Program-made: the position numbers and the translations under genes | Notes under the pieces: generated by a model | Told to the model about the DNA's origin: nothing | Seen by the model: only the letters and a program-made list of their open reading frames with translations | Databases searched by the model: none | In this document: positions 32,517 through 45,500 of the stretch, piece after piece | Layout of the letters: each line of letters starts with the position of its first letter | Numbering within the stretch: the stretch's first letter is position 1 | NCBI GenBank assembly: GCA_023853785.1 | Contig: JAJIRX010000651.1 | Location: 55,431-119,430, forward strand | Origin: Psilocybe azurescens | Taxonomy: Eukaryota > Basidiomycota > Agaricomycetes > Agaricales > Agrocybaceae | Direction of reading: 5' to 3' | Length of the DNA: 64,000 nucleotides

Positions 32517-35119
32517 TTTATCGATGTAGAGGCGCAACAGGTCGATGTCGACGAGGATGAATCTGATGAATTCGAAGACTTTGGTATGGCATCAACGTCG
32601 TTCTTATTCAAGCCATTAATGTAATGCATGTCTATGAAGATTGCTTCATCAATGATGATAACAACGAAGGAGACGATTTAGATTTAGTACTCAAGAGTGT
32701 TGTGGAAATCAATGAAACTAGGGACAAAAGAATGGCCAATGTCATTCAACGAATACAGGAAAGGATAGATCATGTGGCCTTGGATTCGCAGAATTTTGGA
32801 TCCAAATATGTCGATGCCATTGAGCAGAACCATCAAACATACAGCCATCAGTCTTCTGACTATCCAACATGGAGGGTTGACTGTAGAGTACGTGTGCATT
32901 TATACCGTTCTATACAACTCAGCTGATTTTAGTAGAAAGGAGAGGAAGAAATTGTGGTCATGTCGTTACTCCATACTGCACGCAATCACCACCAGCTATG
33001 TTCTGCCTTTACATGAGTTTCGGTACAAGGCCACATATACCTAGAGTGCACGATGAACCAAGAGACTGTTGAATTACTCATGAAGACCCCGGGTATAATT
33101 CGCACCCGACACGGAATTGGTCGCAAGCTGATCCAAAGGGACGAATCCTTGAACATACTTCGCATGTTTAACAAAAAAGAGATGTTTTGCAGGGACAATG
33201 GGTCAGGATAATCAAAGGATTATACAAAGGAGATGTCAGACGTGTTGAATCTACGAATGCATGGGGCGTTTCCTTGTTACTGGTTCTGCGCATTGCGTAT
33301 CAATCGAGAGAAGAAGTTTCCCTCAAGCGAAAATTGATGTGTTATATACCTGAACTGAGACTCTTCAATCCATTGGAATTTTGCAATGCAATCAGAGACA
33401 CTGTAGACAATCAATTTACCTATCACATAGGGCGACATGACATTCGAAAGAGGCCTCATAAAGAAAAGACTTGACTATGGCTATATCGCGACAGACGTGG
33501 ATGATATGACGAATAGATTATTCAAATTGTTCCAGCTTAGCTGACACCCCTTCGTAATCAACCCCCAATGCCTAAACCATGTGAATGGAACATAGATGAA
33601 GGTGACTCAGTCATGTTAACTTCCGTTGGCTGGAGAGGATCTGTGGTAGAGACGACCAGTCGTTTTGTAGATGTCTCTGTTGATGATGATGAAACCTACT
33701 CGTCTGATAATGAAGCTGGGAACAATACAATTGGCAGTTTTGACAAAAGCACAAGATGGCCCAAAGTTCCACCTTCTGTCATACATACTATGTGGGATGA
33801 TGTGGAGAAAATGTTTGAACCAGGGGATTATGTGCGCGTGAACAGCGGTATACATGCAGATTTCACTGGATGGATCGTCAAAGTCAAACAATCAGTTCGC
33901 GACTGTTGTGGATAATCAAAGGGAGAGGAATTATGGAGCATCAATGACAGATGAAAACATAAAGGTGTGTCTGAGATGACATAGCTGAGATGCAAAGTCT
34001 GATGGCAGTCTCAGTATATAGACGTACACGTCAACAGCGTCTCAAAATGCAAGGTCCCATTTCAACATGTGTTGCACGAGATGGAATATACATCTCGCCT
34101 AAATACTCAAAACAAACACCCTTGGTGTGGCATCACTGTCATTGTAATGAAGAGCCATCACGTACTTAAAGGCGCTATCGGTGTCATAAAAGATGTTTCA
34201 CTGCAATCTCAAGAAGACGATAACATACAAAATTTGATTGGAGTATCCCGTTATGATCCCAATTCCCCTTTCAAGAAGGTCAATGTGAATTGCAAGGATG
34301 TCTTGGTGCATGGGTGCACATTGCTTATGAACATTTAAGTTTTTTTCATGAATCATAACAAATGTTACAGGACATCGAAAACTTTGAAGGAAATGAGACC
34401 AGAAGAGGTAAATGCAATAGTTAATGCGTCCAGAGTATCTTTACCCCAAAATCTGCCACAAAACATTGGAGGCAACACTCCTCTACCACTACCTGATGAG
34501 GTCAGCTGCAGCACTCCTGCATGGAATCCATTACATGTCATGAACTCTCCACGTGCATTTACTGACACAAATGATCAAGCTATTGTGGAAATGTCCAGTG
34601 ATCACCATACAACTGCAATCTCTCTTAACACACAATCCATGGACCATGTGCTCATTAAACAAGAACTGGTTGGATTACAACTAGTTGTCAACGCTGAAGG
34701 CAGGCCACTTTCTGATAAAGAAATATTCATAACTGTCTATCAAGATATCGATGGCACGATCACACTGCAACATTTTTCAACAAGATCAAAACGGACAGTT
34801 GCAGTAGATCCACGCCTTATAACACCGAAATACCCAATGGCTAATCACAACTGCCACCTTCTGGCAATTATAGAAGGTACACATAGTGGGAAGTACGTTC
34901 GATGTGTTCATGCTCATAAAGATCCAAAGGGCAATATATTGGTTGTCAATGTTGTTAACAGGAAATACGACTCAGCCGGATGACATAACAGGTGAAGATA
35001 TTGAGGTCAACTTGTCATCTTGTTGTGTCGCATATGAGACCCAGAGGCAGAAGAACATGAACAGATTGCAGATGAAACACGCACGTAATGTATATGTCAG
35101 TACTCATATTACGAACTAA
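32517..35119 (+). pseudogene. Spt5-like NGN-KOW transcription-elongation-factor relic
   Basis: Exon 32517-32583 reads FIDVEAQQVDVDEDESDEFE; a 56-nt intron 32584-32639 keeps phase into FINDDNNEGDDLDLVLKS. After DYPTWRVDC a 48-nt intron 32888-32935 leads to GEEEIVVMSLLHTA, an in-frame TGA at 33014, then GHIYLECTMNQETVELLMKT and PGIIRTRHGIGRKLI, the NGN domain. KOW-type motifs follow: GQWVRIIKGLYKGDVRRVE (33187), EPGDYVRVNSGIHADFTGWI (33816), VLKGAIGVIKDVS (34165) and HSGKYVRCVHAHKDPKGNI (34880). Order and motifs match Spt5, which binds RNA polymerase II. Gene-wide stops and shifts make it a pseudogene. It lies on the Helitron strand. Confidence 0.65.
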
Positions 35120-35387
35120 ACCACTTGCTCTCATATCCAATTTGATCATTGGACACATGTTATATCTGCTAGCCTGCTATTTTTCCTCTCATACATTTTA
35201 GATTGTAAAATTTCTTGTTCATTAACGAATGTATTCATAATTACCATGTTTTTATTTTGAACCATAATATTAACTTTCGTCCACATTGCAGTCTGTACAA
35301 CCTTAATAAATACCATTGTCGGCCTTTCTAGGCCTTTCTGCTTAATCAAACACAAGATAACATTGATAGGCGCTTAGCAGATTCAAG

Positions 35388-35503
35388 AATTCATGTGAGT
35401 CACCTGTAAGATTGATATCCTATTTGGTTCTAAGGCTAATGGAGGCAGATTTGACAATTCACGTGAGTCACCTCTCCTTTGCTACTGTCACGTGAAATCT
35501 GCC
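35388..35503 (+). repeat. Direct and inverted repeats around CACGTG
   Basis: Two direct copies of AATTCA(T/C)GTGAGTCACCT lie at 35388-35405 and 35456-35473. An interrupted inverted repeat pairs GGCAGATTT plus TCACGTGA (35444-35466, with six extra bases between) with TCACGTGAAATCTGCC (35488-35503). It sits between the Spt5-like relic and the pogo element and could be a small transposon end. Confidence 0.5.
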
Positions 35504-35789
35504 GTAGGTCACCATGATACTATGATTATTGATAACATAATAAATAATTATTAGATAATATAATTTCGTGCAGATTCTGGTGTAAAAAGAAAAAGGACTC
35601 GTACTGCTGGGCAAAGCCTCAGCCCTCAACATCAAGTTGAAAATAGATGTTTCAAACACACCTAAACTGATAGATAATAAAGCTACTAATTGTAACTGAA
35701 ATAGAATATGATGATTCTTTTATTCTTTCTTGTTGTTTCGGGCCTCACGAAACGAGCAATCAAAATAGTCTTTTGTTCAGTTTATTATA
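35504..35789 (+). other. AT-rich spacer
   Basis: No coding-like frame or repeat seen; includes A/T runs such as ATAATAAATAATTATTAG. Confidence 0.4.
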
Positions 35790-35802
35790 CAGGCATCCAC
35801 CG
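35790..35802 (+). repeat. Left terminal inverted repeat of pogo element
   Basis: CAGGCATCCACCG, preceded by the target TA; perfect inverted copy at 38951-38963. Confidence 0.85.
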
Positions 35803-36039
35803 TCATGTGATACACCAAAAAGTCGAATTCATTTAATAAAAAACTGCACGTAGTAGTACCTAAAAAAACAACAAGAAATATAGAGAAATGTCCAAAGTAC
35901 ATAACAGAGCTTTTATTTACAAAAAAAGATGAAGGGATGGTGAGGATATACACAAAATACGAGAGAGAGGTACAAAATGAGCCACACTATTGAGTGTGAC
36001 ATGCGACGGAGGCCCGGCCCGGATGGCTCCGAAAATCGT

Positions 36040-38469
36040 TTAATCTTCATCCTCATCGTCTTCGTCGTCCTCGCTGCCCTCGCTGCCACTCTCCACGGCC
36101 TCAAAAACCTCCCTATCGTCTTCATCGTCACCAGGAGCACCTGCCTGCAAAAATCGTCTGAAAAATCCTTTAATTTCGGCCTCGGAATTGCTTTTGGGAT
36201 GGGGATGGGGGTAGGTTTGTCAGAATTCTTCAACTTTGTTCCCTTCTTCGCTGCAGCTGCCTTCTTCTTGTTAAAATCTTCAGTGGCCTTCTTGTTCTTC
36301 ACCCTAGCCTCTGCAGCCTCCCCCCTTCCTTCGCTCATCTGCAACCTTCCACAGTGCAAGGGCCTCTCTGTACCTTTCTTTGGCCCCTCTCCTGTCCTCC
36401 CTCAGCCTTTCCTCATCACAAATCTCCCTCTCCTTCCTCTTTGCAAGCTCATAGAACTGGTCACCTGTAAGGGAGGGCGAGGGAGGCCATCCCCTACCAG
36501 CTTCCCAGCCTTCTTCTTCGACTTTTTCTCCTCTTTGCTGCCAGTTGTTGCTTAAGTCATCGAGCATAGGCCTCATTCAGAATGTGGGATGCCTGGAGCT
36601 CAAAAGCATGATTCTCCATCCTATTGACATGGGCTTCAGATTCACGAAGGGCAGAGAGGAGAAGAAGCTCATTGGGAGTGCAGGGCTGTATCTCGAGGGC
36701 AGCAATACGATTGTTGACAGGTCCAGACAGACTCTCCTTTGTGCGAGTGGTGTGAGAAGGCATGGGATCAGAAGAGACAGCAGGGGTGTGGGAAACAAGA
36801 TGGCCAAGGTTTGTCTGCTTCAAAGAGTTGACAGTATTTGCGAGCACCTGAAGAGTAGAGTCTGGGGATGGAGATGGAGTGGGGAGGTTGTTGCAGGTGT
36901 TGAATTTCTTGTTGACTGATTCAACACTCGGTTAGATGAGCATGTGATCTGGACTTCCCGCGGTCCGGCTCCATCAGCCATTTCCGTGCTCCTTATCTCT
37001 CGCGGCTGATGTCATCGTCTCGGTATCAACTGAGCTGCTGGAATCCACAAGTTGTAAATCACGGAGTGCCTTGGCAAGGGCTTGGACAGGTTCTGAGGCC
37101 TGTTTCATGGGTACTGGGAGGTGAACCTCATAGGATGTGTCTTTGCTTGGAGCAAGCATGCTTTCTGTAATGACAGATGGATCATATGGATGGATTCCAG
37201 TCTTTTTAAAAGCCATTTTGATATTTTCGGGTGTCAGAGCAGCGACGTAGGCCTTCGAAAAAATCTGCAAAAAATTGTTTTTGTCCATAGGTTGACCAGT
37301 GCTTCGGAACCAGTTATCTCGTTCCTGGGAAAGATATGTTTTCAAAGGTGAGAAAATCACAACATCAAGACCTTGATAAATGTGTGTTCCATGTGCAGGA
37401 TAGCAGATGACAACAATCTGGTTCTCGCGGGCATATTGAAGGAAGGGAACAGTGTAGTGGGAATTATGGCCATCCACAATCAGTAACCGGTGCTCGTTTT
37501 TGGCCTTTGTCCGTGTCAATTGATCAAATTGCTTGATCCACTCAATTCCAATCTCACCATCGGTCCAGCCCTTCTTCTGATATCCTAATCTAAAAGTGGA
37601 AAAATTGAATAATTAGTATTTCTTGATCAAAAAGCGAAATTCATATGAAGCATTGAGAGGATTATTATCTCCCCATCTGACATTGTATGCATTGCCCTTG
37701 AATATCACAGAGGGGGGGAATGGTTGTTCCATCTGCACAGATAGTTACAATACCAGTGATATTCTCCCGTGTTCCTGCACGCTGCTGGTATGGGTCTCCT
37801 TTGGTACGAGGGCCAAAAACAAACTCCCGCTCTCCTTGACCTTGTCCCTGAAATCCAATCTCATCAGATGCATACATATTGATAGGCTTGATTGAATATT
37901 TTGTGATTGTGCCCAGAAGAATGGTCTCGAACCAAAGAGTGTTGTTGGCAGGGTTGGCTGCACGACCTCTTTTATCTTCCAAAGGTCGTGATCGGGACAT
38001 CTTGATATCATCACCATTCCTGACCTTGAATCGGTAGGTCCAGTTAATACCAACACCTGTTACAGGAAACGCATCTCCTAGTCGGGCACTGGCAATTTGG
38101 TCCACTAGTCCCTTGGTGCGCCCTATGATCATATGGGAATCCACGGCTTGCAACCTCATTAAGAAACTCAACAACAATGTTCTCCTCTCCTGGTGTAAGC
38201 CAAGCACAGTCTGTATTAGCCTGTTCACGAGTCTTTCCACCTTCTGCCAAATGTTTCAGTGTCATATGATTAAGTTTAATCTGCTCGCTATTGGTTTCTT
38301 GAATATGCAAGCCTTCAAAAAGCATGCATGTTTTGCGCAGCCCCATCCGTGCTTTCTTCGGCTTCTTCTGCTCAGCTTGATATGCTTTGACAGCTTGAGC
38401 CATTAGCTGATCATGTTTTTGCTTATATTTTCTGGATTTTTCAAGTAGTGATTTTGCTCGGCCAGCCAT
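36040..38469 (-). CDS. pogo-type DDE transposase
   Basis: Start ATG at 38469 (MAGRAKSLLEKSRKYKQKHD). N-terminal helix-turn-helix and CENP-B-like DNA-binding part (LKHLAEGGKTREQANTDCAW, VVEFLNEVASRGFPYDH), with a frame change near 38130. The core has D1 in INMYASDEIGF (about 37880), D2 in LLIVDGHNSHYT (about 37485) and D3 in THIYQGLDVVIF with 35 residues between D2 and D3. An intron near 37570-37620 joins the core (GYQKKGWTDGEIGIEWIKQF). Downstream helical pieces (ALEIQPCTPNELLLLSALRE, DQFYELAKRKEREICDEERL) and an acidic tail ending in TAA at 36042-36040 fit the C-terminus. One or more shifts and a stop at 36976 may be introns or lesions. Confidence 0.8.
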
Positions 38470-38950
38470 CAAATTGAGTAGAGAATAAGAGTGTGAGGTG
38501 GAGGTGTGATTTGAAGAGCACCAGATGCCATTCTGTCGACACAAAATGTGCCTCAAGGCAACCTTGCGGCAGCCTCTATTTTGAAATTCTCACAATTTTT
38601 AAAGACCTGCACCGATGCTTGCTCACATGCTATGGCCCTCAAATTGCTACAGGATGTTGATATGCATGTTAGTTATATTACTAGACCACAATTTTACATC
38701 TACATGGAGCCCAAATTGTAGGAGATCTCAAATAAATTTCAACTTACTATAATTTAACATGTTACACTGCTGTTTCAATCAAAATACACCTGTACCCAGC
38801 GCAAAATAAAATAAAATTTTACTACATATTTATAAACCTGAATAGTAGCTACAATGTACAAAAGAATTCGTGTTAATAGGTGCAAAAATCAATGTGAAAA
38901 GTGAGAATTACCGTTGAGAGTGTAACACCGGCTAGTTGTGTCACATTAGC

Positions 38951-38963
38951 CGGTGGATGCCTG
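38951..38963 (+). repeat. Right terminal inverted repeat of pogo element
   Basis: CGGTGGATGCCTG followed by TA; reverse complement of 35790-35802. Confidence 0.85.
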
Positions 38964-39159
38964 TACAGTCTTCAAATTAAGTTGTATTTTCGTTTTTCAG
39001 GTCAAGTAAAAACTGAGCTTATAAATTCAATATCAGTCCCGTTTTCAGGTGACCTGAAAACACAGACTTCTTGGGGTGTTTCTCATGGCAATGACGCTTG
39101 GTGTCGTCATCTTCTACTTTGCATCTACTCGTCATGGTATTTGATACGGATTCGTGCCA

Positions 39160-42100
39160 ACTCAACTTTTGCTTTCCACAGAGCTCACACTCGTGCCCGA
39201 GATCTTGCACATCCGCGTATGCACTGGTGAGCCCGCCGCCGACCTCCCGCCTCCCCCAGCTGTACCCATGCACGTCATGCACGTCACTGACGTTCTCCTC
39301 TGGCGCACAGACACAGACGACCCTGCAACGCCCGTGTTTCCGGGTGCGGTGCGGTACGTGTTCTCCGTGTCCGTTGCACTAGTCGCGCTGGACACCGGTC
39401 TCTTGCTCCCACCCGAGATCGACCTTGTAGACACTTCGACAAGGGTTGCGAAGTAGACGGCGACGGCGTCGTCGTGCGCGGCGTGGTGACACTGTATGCG
39501 CTCCCTCTAGGCCGAGGACGAAATAATCGCTTTGCGCGGCGGCATTTTCTGAGAAGGCGGCTGGGATTTTATGGGCTGAGCGAGCGATTTTGGCTTCGAC
39601 ACTGAGGCTGATGCCATGGTTGTATGCGTACGGACGCCTGTGCGGAATGCCGATGTTGCAGCAGAGGTGACGATGTTTGTCGCCAGCCCGGCCTGCCACG
39701 GGGGTATGGCACACCAACGGGACCTTGCTCGTGAGGCTCTGCGTGTTATCCTGTGCCTGTGCTTGGTCTTCATTGCCATTGCCTTCGAAACTGATGGTAT
39801 CATCATCGTCGCCCGCCTCAGAATTTTCCACGTCCACGTCTGCGACCACATCCTCTTGATCCCGTCCTTCCCCATCCAATGCACTCTCCATCCCAGTCAC
39901 ATCTTCCCTATCCTCTCCATTCTCTTCATCCCGTTCATCAACCCCAACCTTATCTCTATCCTCATCGCCAGCACCCAGATCCGAATCCACGTCCTCATCT
40001 GTAAGACAGATATCACTGTCCCCCACACCACCCGGTTCCACAATTGACGGCGTAAGCTTCGAGTCCGGCCTTTCCCTCTCCCTGTCTGGCGCCTTCCTAA
40101 ACATATTCGAAGCAGCGTTGGCGTTGGCATTTGCAGCGCGCAATTCCGACACGATCCTCTTCACAGGCGACATCTTCTCCTTCATGCTGCTGTTATCGTC
40201 ATTCGTCCTCGCCGTGTGCCCTCCCACACCAGGCTGCACAGCAGAAATCGTGCTTACACTGGCGCCACTCGACACACTCGACACACTGCGTGCTCGCAGC
40301 ATTACTCCTCAGTGCTATCCTCGATTCGGTACCAGGCCGGCTAGGCGGAGATAACAGTGAATTCTGCCCACATCTCCACCCCTATCCCTCCCCATGCGTA
40401 CAGACGATGCGACACTACTTGTACTCTCCTCAAACCCGTACCCCCAGCCACACCGCGACACTACTCATACTGCACCCCCAGCCTCGGCCCCACTCACAGA
40501 CGCACCCACGATACTCCGGCTCAACATGCTCACGCTCATGCTGCTCGCCGCGTCCACCTTCGACGTGTGCAAGTGGTTCGACATCGGTCGGAGATGGTGA
40601 TGTTGCCTATGATTATGGTTTTTTTGGCTGTTGTTGTTATTGGGATGGTTGGGTTTTATCTGACGCTTGAGTGTAGAGAGGGAGGAAGTAGATGGAAAGG
40701 GAATGTGATGAGGAGGACGGGGAGAGGCCTTTGTTGGACGTGAAGGACGGCGGGCCGAGCAGGTCTTCTATCAGCACTTCGATGTCTGGTTTTTTTAGTA
40801 AAAAAAAAGAGGTGTGTGTTAGCACACTAAGTTACAAAAAGAGGCAATAAATGCATGCGTGTTTAAACTCCTTTTTCTTTTTCTTTTTTTAAAAAAAAAG
40901 CAGCACAAAAGATAAACTCACGATCACTGATTTCATTCAACGCCCACCCCTCAAAACAATCAAACCCGCGCTTCATGCGCACATCTAACCACTGCTTCCC
41001 GATCTATTTCAGCAGCTTGATCCTGGCCTACTCGACCTGCATGTGCACATGCGATGTCACAGGGAGCATAAGGTCGGAGGTGTCGGTTGGGTGCGGGCGC
41101 AGGAGGAAAGAGGAGACGAACATCCGTGGTGTTGTATGCGTTGTGTGGGATTCAACGACGAGTTCTTATGAAAAAGGAGAGAAACGGACACGCACCTGAT
41201 ACAGCGCCGGCACCCACGGCTCTCTCACCCCTTGAGCATAGCCGCCATTGCCCACTCGGCGCGCTCCCCATCCTCGAACCTGACCTTGCCACTTCTTATA
41301 ATCTCCATCCATTCCGCTCCCTCGCAATCTCCCTCGCAATCCTCTCTCTCGCCATCATCGCCCTTTTCATTCCCATCCCCAACCGCACCCAAACACCCAT
41401 CACTCTCCCGCGCAAGCACCTCGTCCACGCCCGCTTGCCCCTGCCTCAGCGTCTCCCTAACAACATCCCCCGCGGCTCAATCATCCTCCCGATCTTGCGC
41501 AATGCATGCTCCACCACCCACAGCTTCGCGAACGCATTGCGAGGTGTCGTGCGCTTGAACAGCCCCAGCCCGTAGAGCAGCGAGTCCCGCAGTTTCGGGG
41601 TGAGTGCCGTGTACTCGGCGGTGCATCACCCCTCCCTGAACATGCCCACCAACCTGCGCCGCGCGCCTCGTTCCAGGACGCGTTCCGCATGTCTTCCTCC
41701 ATCGCGAAATGCAACACCCGCGCCGCGCACTGGAGGCCGCGGCACCCGCCCGTGCCCCACTGACCTTGGGTTAGGGACTCGTACACGGAGAGGGGGATGA
41801 ACGCGTGGAACACCCCGTGTATCATCCCCTGAATAATGCGCGCCTGGACTTCGTCGTGCAGCGTTAAGAGCGAGAGGTAGAGGGATGACCGCAGGATGGC
41901 GAAGGCGCTGGAGAGGTTGTACGAGCGATGTGAGAAGATGAGCATGTCGGTGTATATGAAGCTGGGCGTGAAGTGCAGTGACGCCGGTGTGAATGGGGGC
42001 AAGGGGGTTCGGACCCGTTCGCAGATGGTTTAGCATTTAGCCACGCCGCGAGCTCGGTTTGGAAATATGGAAAATGCGAGACGAGAAGATCGCCGGCGTG

Positions 42101-42350
42101 TTCTCATATGCGTGCCCCCAAAATTGCTTGTCATCGCAATGCGCACGTCCAAGTAGAGGCGCAAGCGCCCCATCAACACGAGATATTTCCTGAGCTTCTC
42201 GATGTGCAGAGACTCGGGGTTGTCGCTGCTCAGGCCTCCGCGCCTACGGACGTGCTGATGAGGCCGCCAGGGGAGCGCTCGTGCACATCGGAGGAGTTGA
42301 AGAGGAACTCGAAGCCTTTGCCGCAGTCTTTGCCAGTGTAGAGGTAGCGA
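39160..42350 (-). pseudogene. Broken BTB/POZ-family gene with acidic C-terminal region
   Basis: Read from 42350 leftwards. GKGFEFLFNSSDVHERSPGG, then KYLVLMGRLRLYLDVRIAM (about 42130-42190) and PPFTPASLHFTPSFIYTDML with SFAILR-type helices (41880-42000), HDEVQARIIQGMIHGVFHAF, GQWGTGGCRGLQCAARVLHF, and LRDSLLYGLGLFKRTTPRNA. This order matches the large BTB-domain family I know from agaricomycetes. Later pieces read QWLDVRMKRGFDCFEGWALN (40940-40990) and, at 40302-39379, a 307-residue acidic Ser/Asp-rich frame. Every few hundred bases the frame changes, and stops interrupt the BTB domain, so the gene looks dead. The middle part has unlike GC-rich codon use compared with the flanking transposons. 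Confidence 0.55.
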
Positions 42351-42569
42351 GTGTACTAGATACATACTGCATTCATCGCTGCATTGACTTGGGATGTTCG
42401 GAATACTGTTGTTGGGGTTTTGCTGATGAGGCTCGTGTACGGTAAGCAATCACCCTCGACGAGATTTCCATCGCTCTCCCATACTCCCAATCTCCGGAAT
42501 TATCTTATAGAAAGTACGCCAGTACCCCATATGCGTGGTTTCCGAGTTGGCTGTATGTCGCTTTAAGCC

Positions 42570-45500
42570 TTAGCTGATTGTAATTCAATGACGCACCAAT
42601 ATCATTCTCAGATCGCTCACCCGCGGCCCCATGAGTGTTCCGCGACGTATGTGCAGGACATGACCTAACTCATAAAATCAGAGGTATGCAGCTAAGACGC
42701 GTTTTAGAGAGTTCATGGAAATGCTCACCAGGGGTTTAGCCCATTATTTTCTCTGATTGGGGCGCAGGGAGCGTTAGTACGTTGGTGAAGGACCGAGAGT
42801 GAGGTCGGTAGGTGCTAGATAGGCGCCGGCGCTCGTCGTGGAAACTATAGCCCCAAGACGTTTCTGAGATGTGTAAATAAGCGAAGATCGGTAAGAGATA
42901 TTTTGCATAGATTACGTGCTTACCTGATCCCTAACCATCGTTATAAGCCACTGGGGGTTTGTTGATGAATGTTAGATGGATTCCAGCCAAACGCCCATAC
43001 AACGGTATATCTAAAGCGCGCAGGCTAGGCGATGAGGAAGATGGTAAGTTAAAATGAAGCGGACCTTCAGGATATACTGTCAAAAAAAACTCACATTGGC
43101 ATTGGAAGTCTTGCATCGCAGGTTGGTCCTCACTCCTGCCTTTTCCGGTACTCCTAGTTGCGACTGAACATCTATCAATAAGGGATCTGAGTGGAGATGG
43201 ACACCAAATAACAAAGATTCCCCGACTTCAACGGCCAATATGAGGGGACGCAGCAGCAGTAGATAAGATGGGAAAGGGATATACAGGGAATGGCCTAAAA
43301 GGCGGAAAGAAGAGCGAGTGATGGTATGACAGTGTCCCGTAGAGGTTATGACTCTGGATTCGGTTGTGTCTTGTCGCCAGGTCGTTCAACATAAGGCTTC
43401 AGATGTTTTTTCTCAGAGTCATTGTCGACGGAAAGAGAAACGAGAATTTACATAAAAGGTCATGCATCATGCACACCGAGAGGTAATAGAATCTCACTGA
43501 ACGCCTGCATTGGAAACTCCAGGCCCCAAGAATTCGTTTTTGGACCGACAGCATTCATCTCGAAGGGTAGACAAGATGAGCACAGAGCTATTGGAAGGAT
43601 GAAACAAGTATTATAGATTCAGAGCATGTCTCACCTTCTACGCAAAAATAACCGGTTCCGGGGTTCAGCGCTCAGCCATGTCCGGGATTGCGCGGCTCAG
43701 GAGTTATATTATGATGTGACAGTAGTGACTATCGTGACTGCGGGAGTATCGATAGCTTTGTACTGACACACGGAATGTATATGGTAGTGAGGCTTAAGCA
43801 CTGAATAGACAGGTATAAATGCTAGTTATTCACTGGGGGATTGTATCTAGAACATGGCCTGTATTTATACTGTAGAATAGTGTCCTAAGACTATGTAAAA
43901 GGGTCTAGATAAAAGAGGTTATATTCAGGGTTAATGGTAAGGAATGGTTTCAGATGAAAAAGGATAGTGAAGAATGGAGAGGGATAACTCGTGTATAGGT
44001 CGACGGAATGGAATGAAGTCGAAATAAAAGATAAGATAAAGAGACAGATAATCAGTCAGTAAGGAAAGTACCGGATCGTCACATATGAACCCGACCGTGG
44101 GACATCCCGAAAGCTTCCGGCTGTTGTTCCGCCCTGTGCATCATTTCAATTTTCAACCTGATGTCAACCTCGTCCTTGGGCAACGTTCTCGTCTTTCTCT
44201 GCTCATAACTGGCTCGTCTTGATCTTGTCCACCTCCACTTGTCTTATACTATCTCATCCGCTTAGCACATTCGGATGGTACTATGCGGCCCAGTCGCCAT
44301 ACATAGCTTTAACAAAACGTCTCATCCTTTCGCCTAGTATCGCAACTTCGCACTTCAATTGCGTTCCAGGTAGGTGATGTGATCTAATTAAAAAAGCGAC
44401 ATATCTTTGAATGTAGAAAATTTCCCATTAGACGAAACATGCACCCAACTCTCTCGATAGTAAGCCCTCATTCCTCACCTGTTCGATCGAAACTTTGCTG
44501 TCTAAACGTCGGCGACTGATTTATGCTGGTCTCCAACAGCTCACGCCCACAGTGAAGCTATTCAAATTGGGAGCAAACTATCGGATGGCGGACTATATCA
44601 GCATCGACTGTTCCGTTCATTCACTGCCTTTGGAATCTGGTCTACGTTTGGAGAGTAGAGTGACGATTCGAGGCGAAAGGTATGTGATAGTGCCGCTCAG
44701 GACTATTAGACGTACCCATCTTTTTTTTGAACCTCCTTCATAGACTCAGTGTGTTCTGCGTGTCTCCCCATCCCCCGACGCGTTAACCCCCTTGTCTCAA
44801 CAATCCCCACTACTACTGCTGTATCTTCTACGGTTGCATAGCCGTCATTGCTGCTGCATCCTCTACAGTCGCGTGGTCGTCGCTACGTCCAAGGTCCCTC
44901 GTGCGCTTTATCTTCCCGCCCATGAGGTGGTCGTCGATGCGGGTAACATGTATATCGTCAGCTCAATAGATCCTCAAGACAGGAATGGTGCCACAAAGTC
45001 ACTTGGGGTGTAGCAACACGCCCAGAGGAGAATCGTTGAGTACCCATCCTTCCATTCCAGTATGAATGGCGCTCCTCTTCCCTTTGCCGCCGACTCGTGA
45101 CCTTCATGGAGCCTTTACTGGGACATTAATATCGCATCTATTCTCCCATCTACGAAACTTTGTGCGTTATTTCAATATCTAAATGTGGATTTGATGCTCC
45201 TATTCTCTCATCGCCTCCATACCGCGAACACTGCCCTATAGCTTCGAACCCGAGGAAGTTACTATGAATTTCTAATCCAGTATTCGTTCCAGCTACCGAG
45301 ACCTGTTCATAGCCTTAATTCATAGCCTTACCTACAGGTTCTGGGCCACTTTTGGCATCGCCTATGCGCTCAACCACATTCTGTGACTATGCGCGTCCTC
45401 GTCTACATTTATCTTCGATACTAAGAGAATCACCTTCTCTGCTCCTATTATATTGGTTAGACATACACCGTGACCGTTTAACCACGTTCTCAATGCTAGC

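Larger units (their letters stand above)
35790..38963 (-). mobile_element. pogo-type (Tc1/mariner superfamily) DNA transposon
   Basis: Ends CAGGCATCCACCG at 35790-35802 and its perfect reverse complement at 38951-38963, with imperfect pairing continuing inward (ATGTGA(T/C)ACA on both sides). TA dinucleotides flank at 35788-35789 and 38964-38965, the duplication typical of Tc1/mariner. Size 3174 bp. The only gene inside is a transposase on the minus strand. Boundaries are therefore fully resolved. Confidence 0.9.

Noticed and set aside
22761..35789. Exact Helitron ends
   Set aside because: Several TC and CTRR occurrences exist, but none has a convincing 3' hairpin plus flanking A/T, so no boundary is claimed.
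39616..40047. 143-residue plus-strand frame
   Set aside because: It is antisense to the acidic Ser/Asp-rich frame of the BTB-family gene; its Ile/Leu-rich text mirrors GAT/GAC/GAG codons.
44818..44880. Minisatellite
   Set aside because: Only two diverged copies of about 35 bp; too little to call an array.
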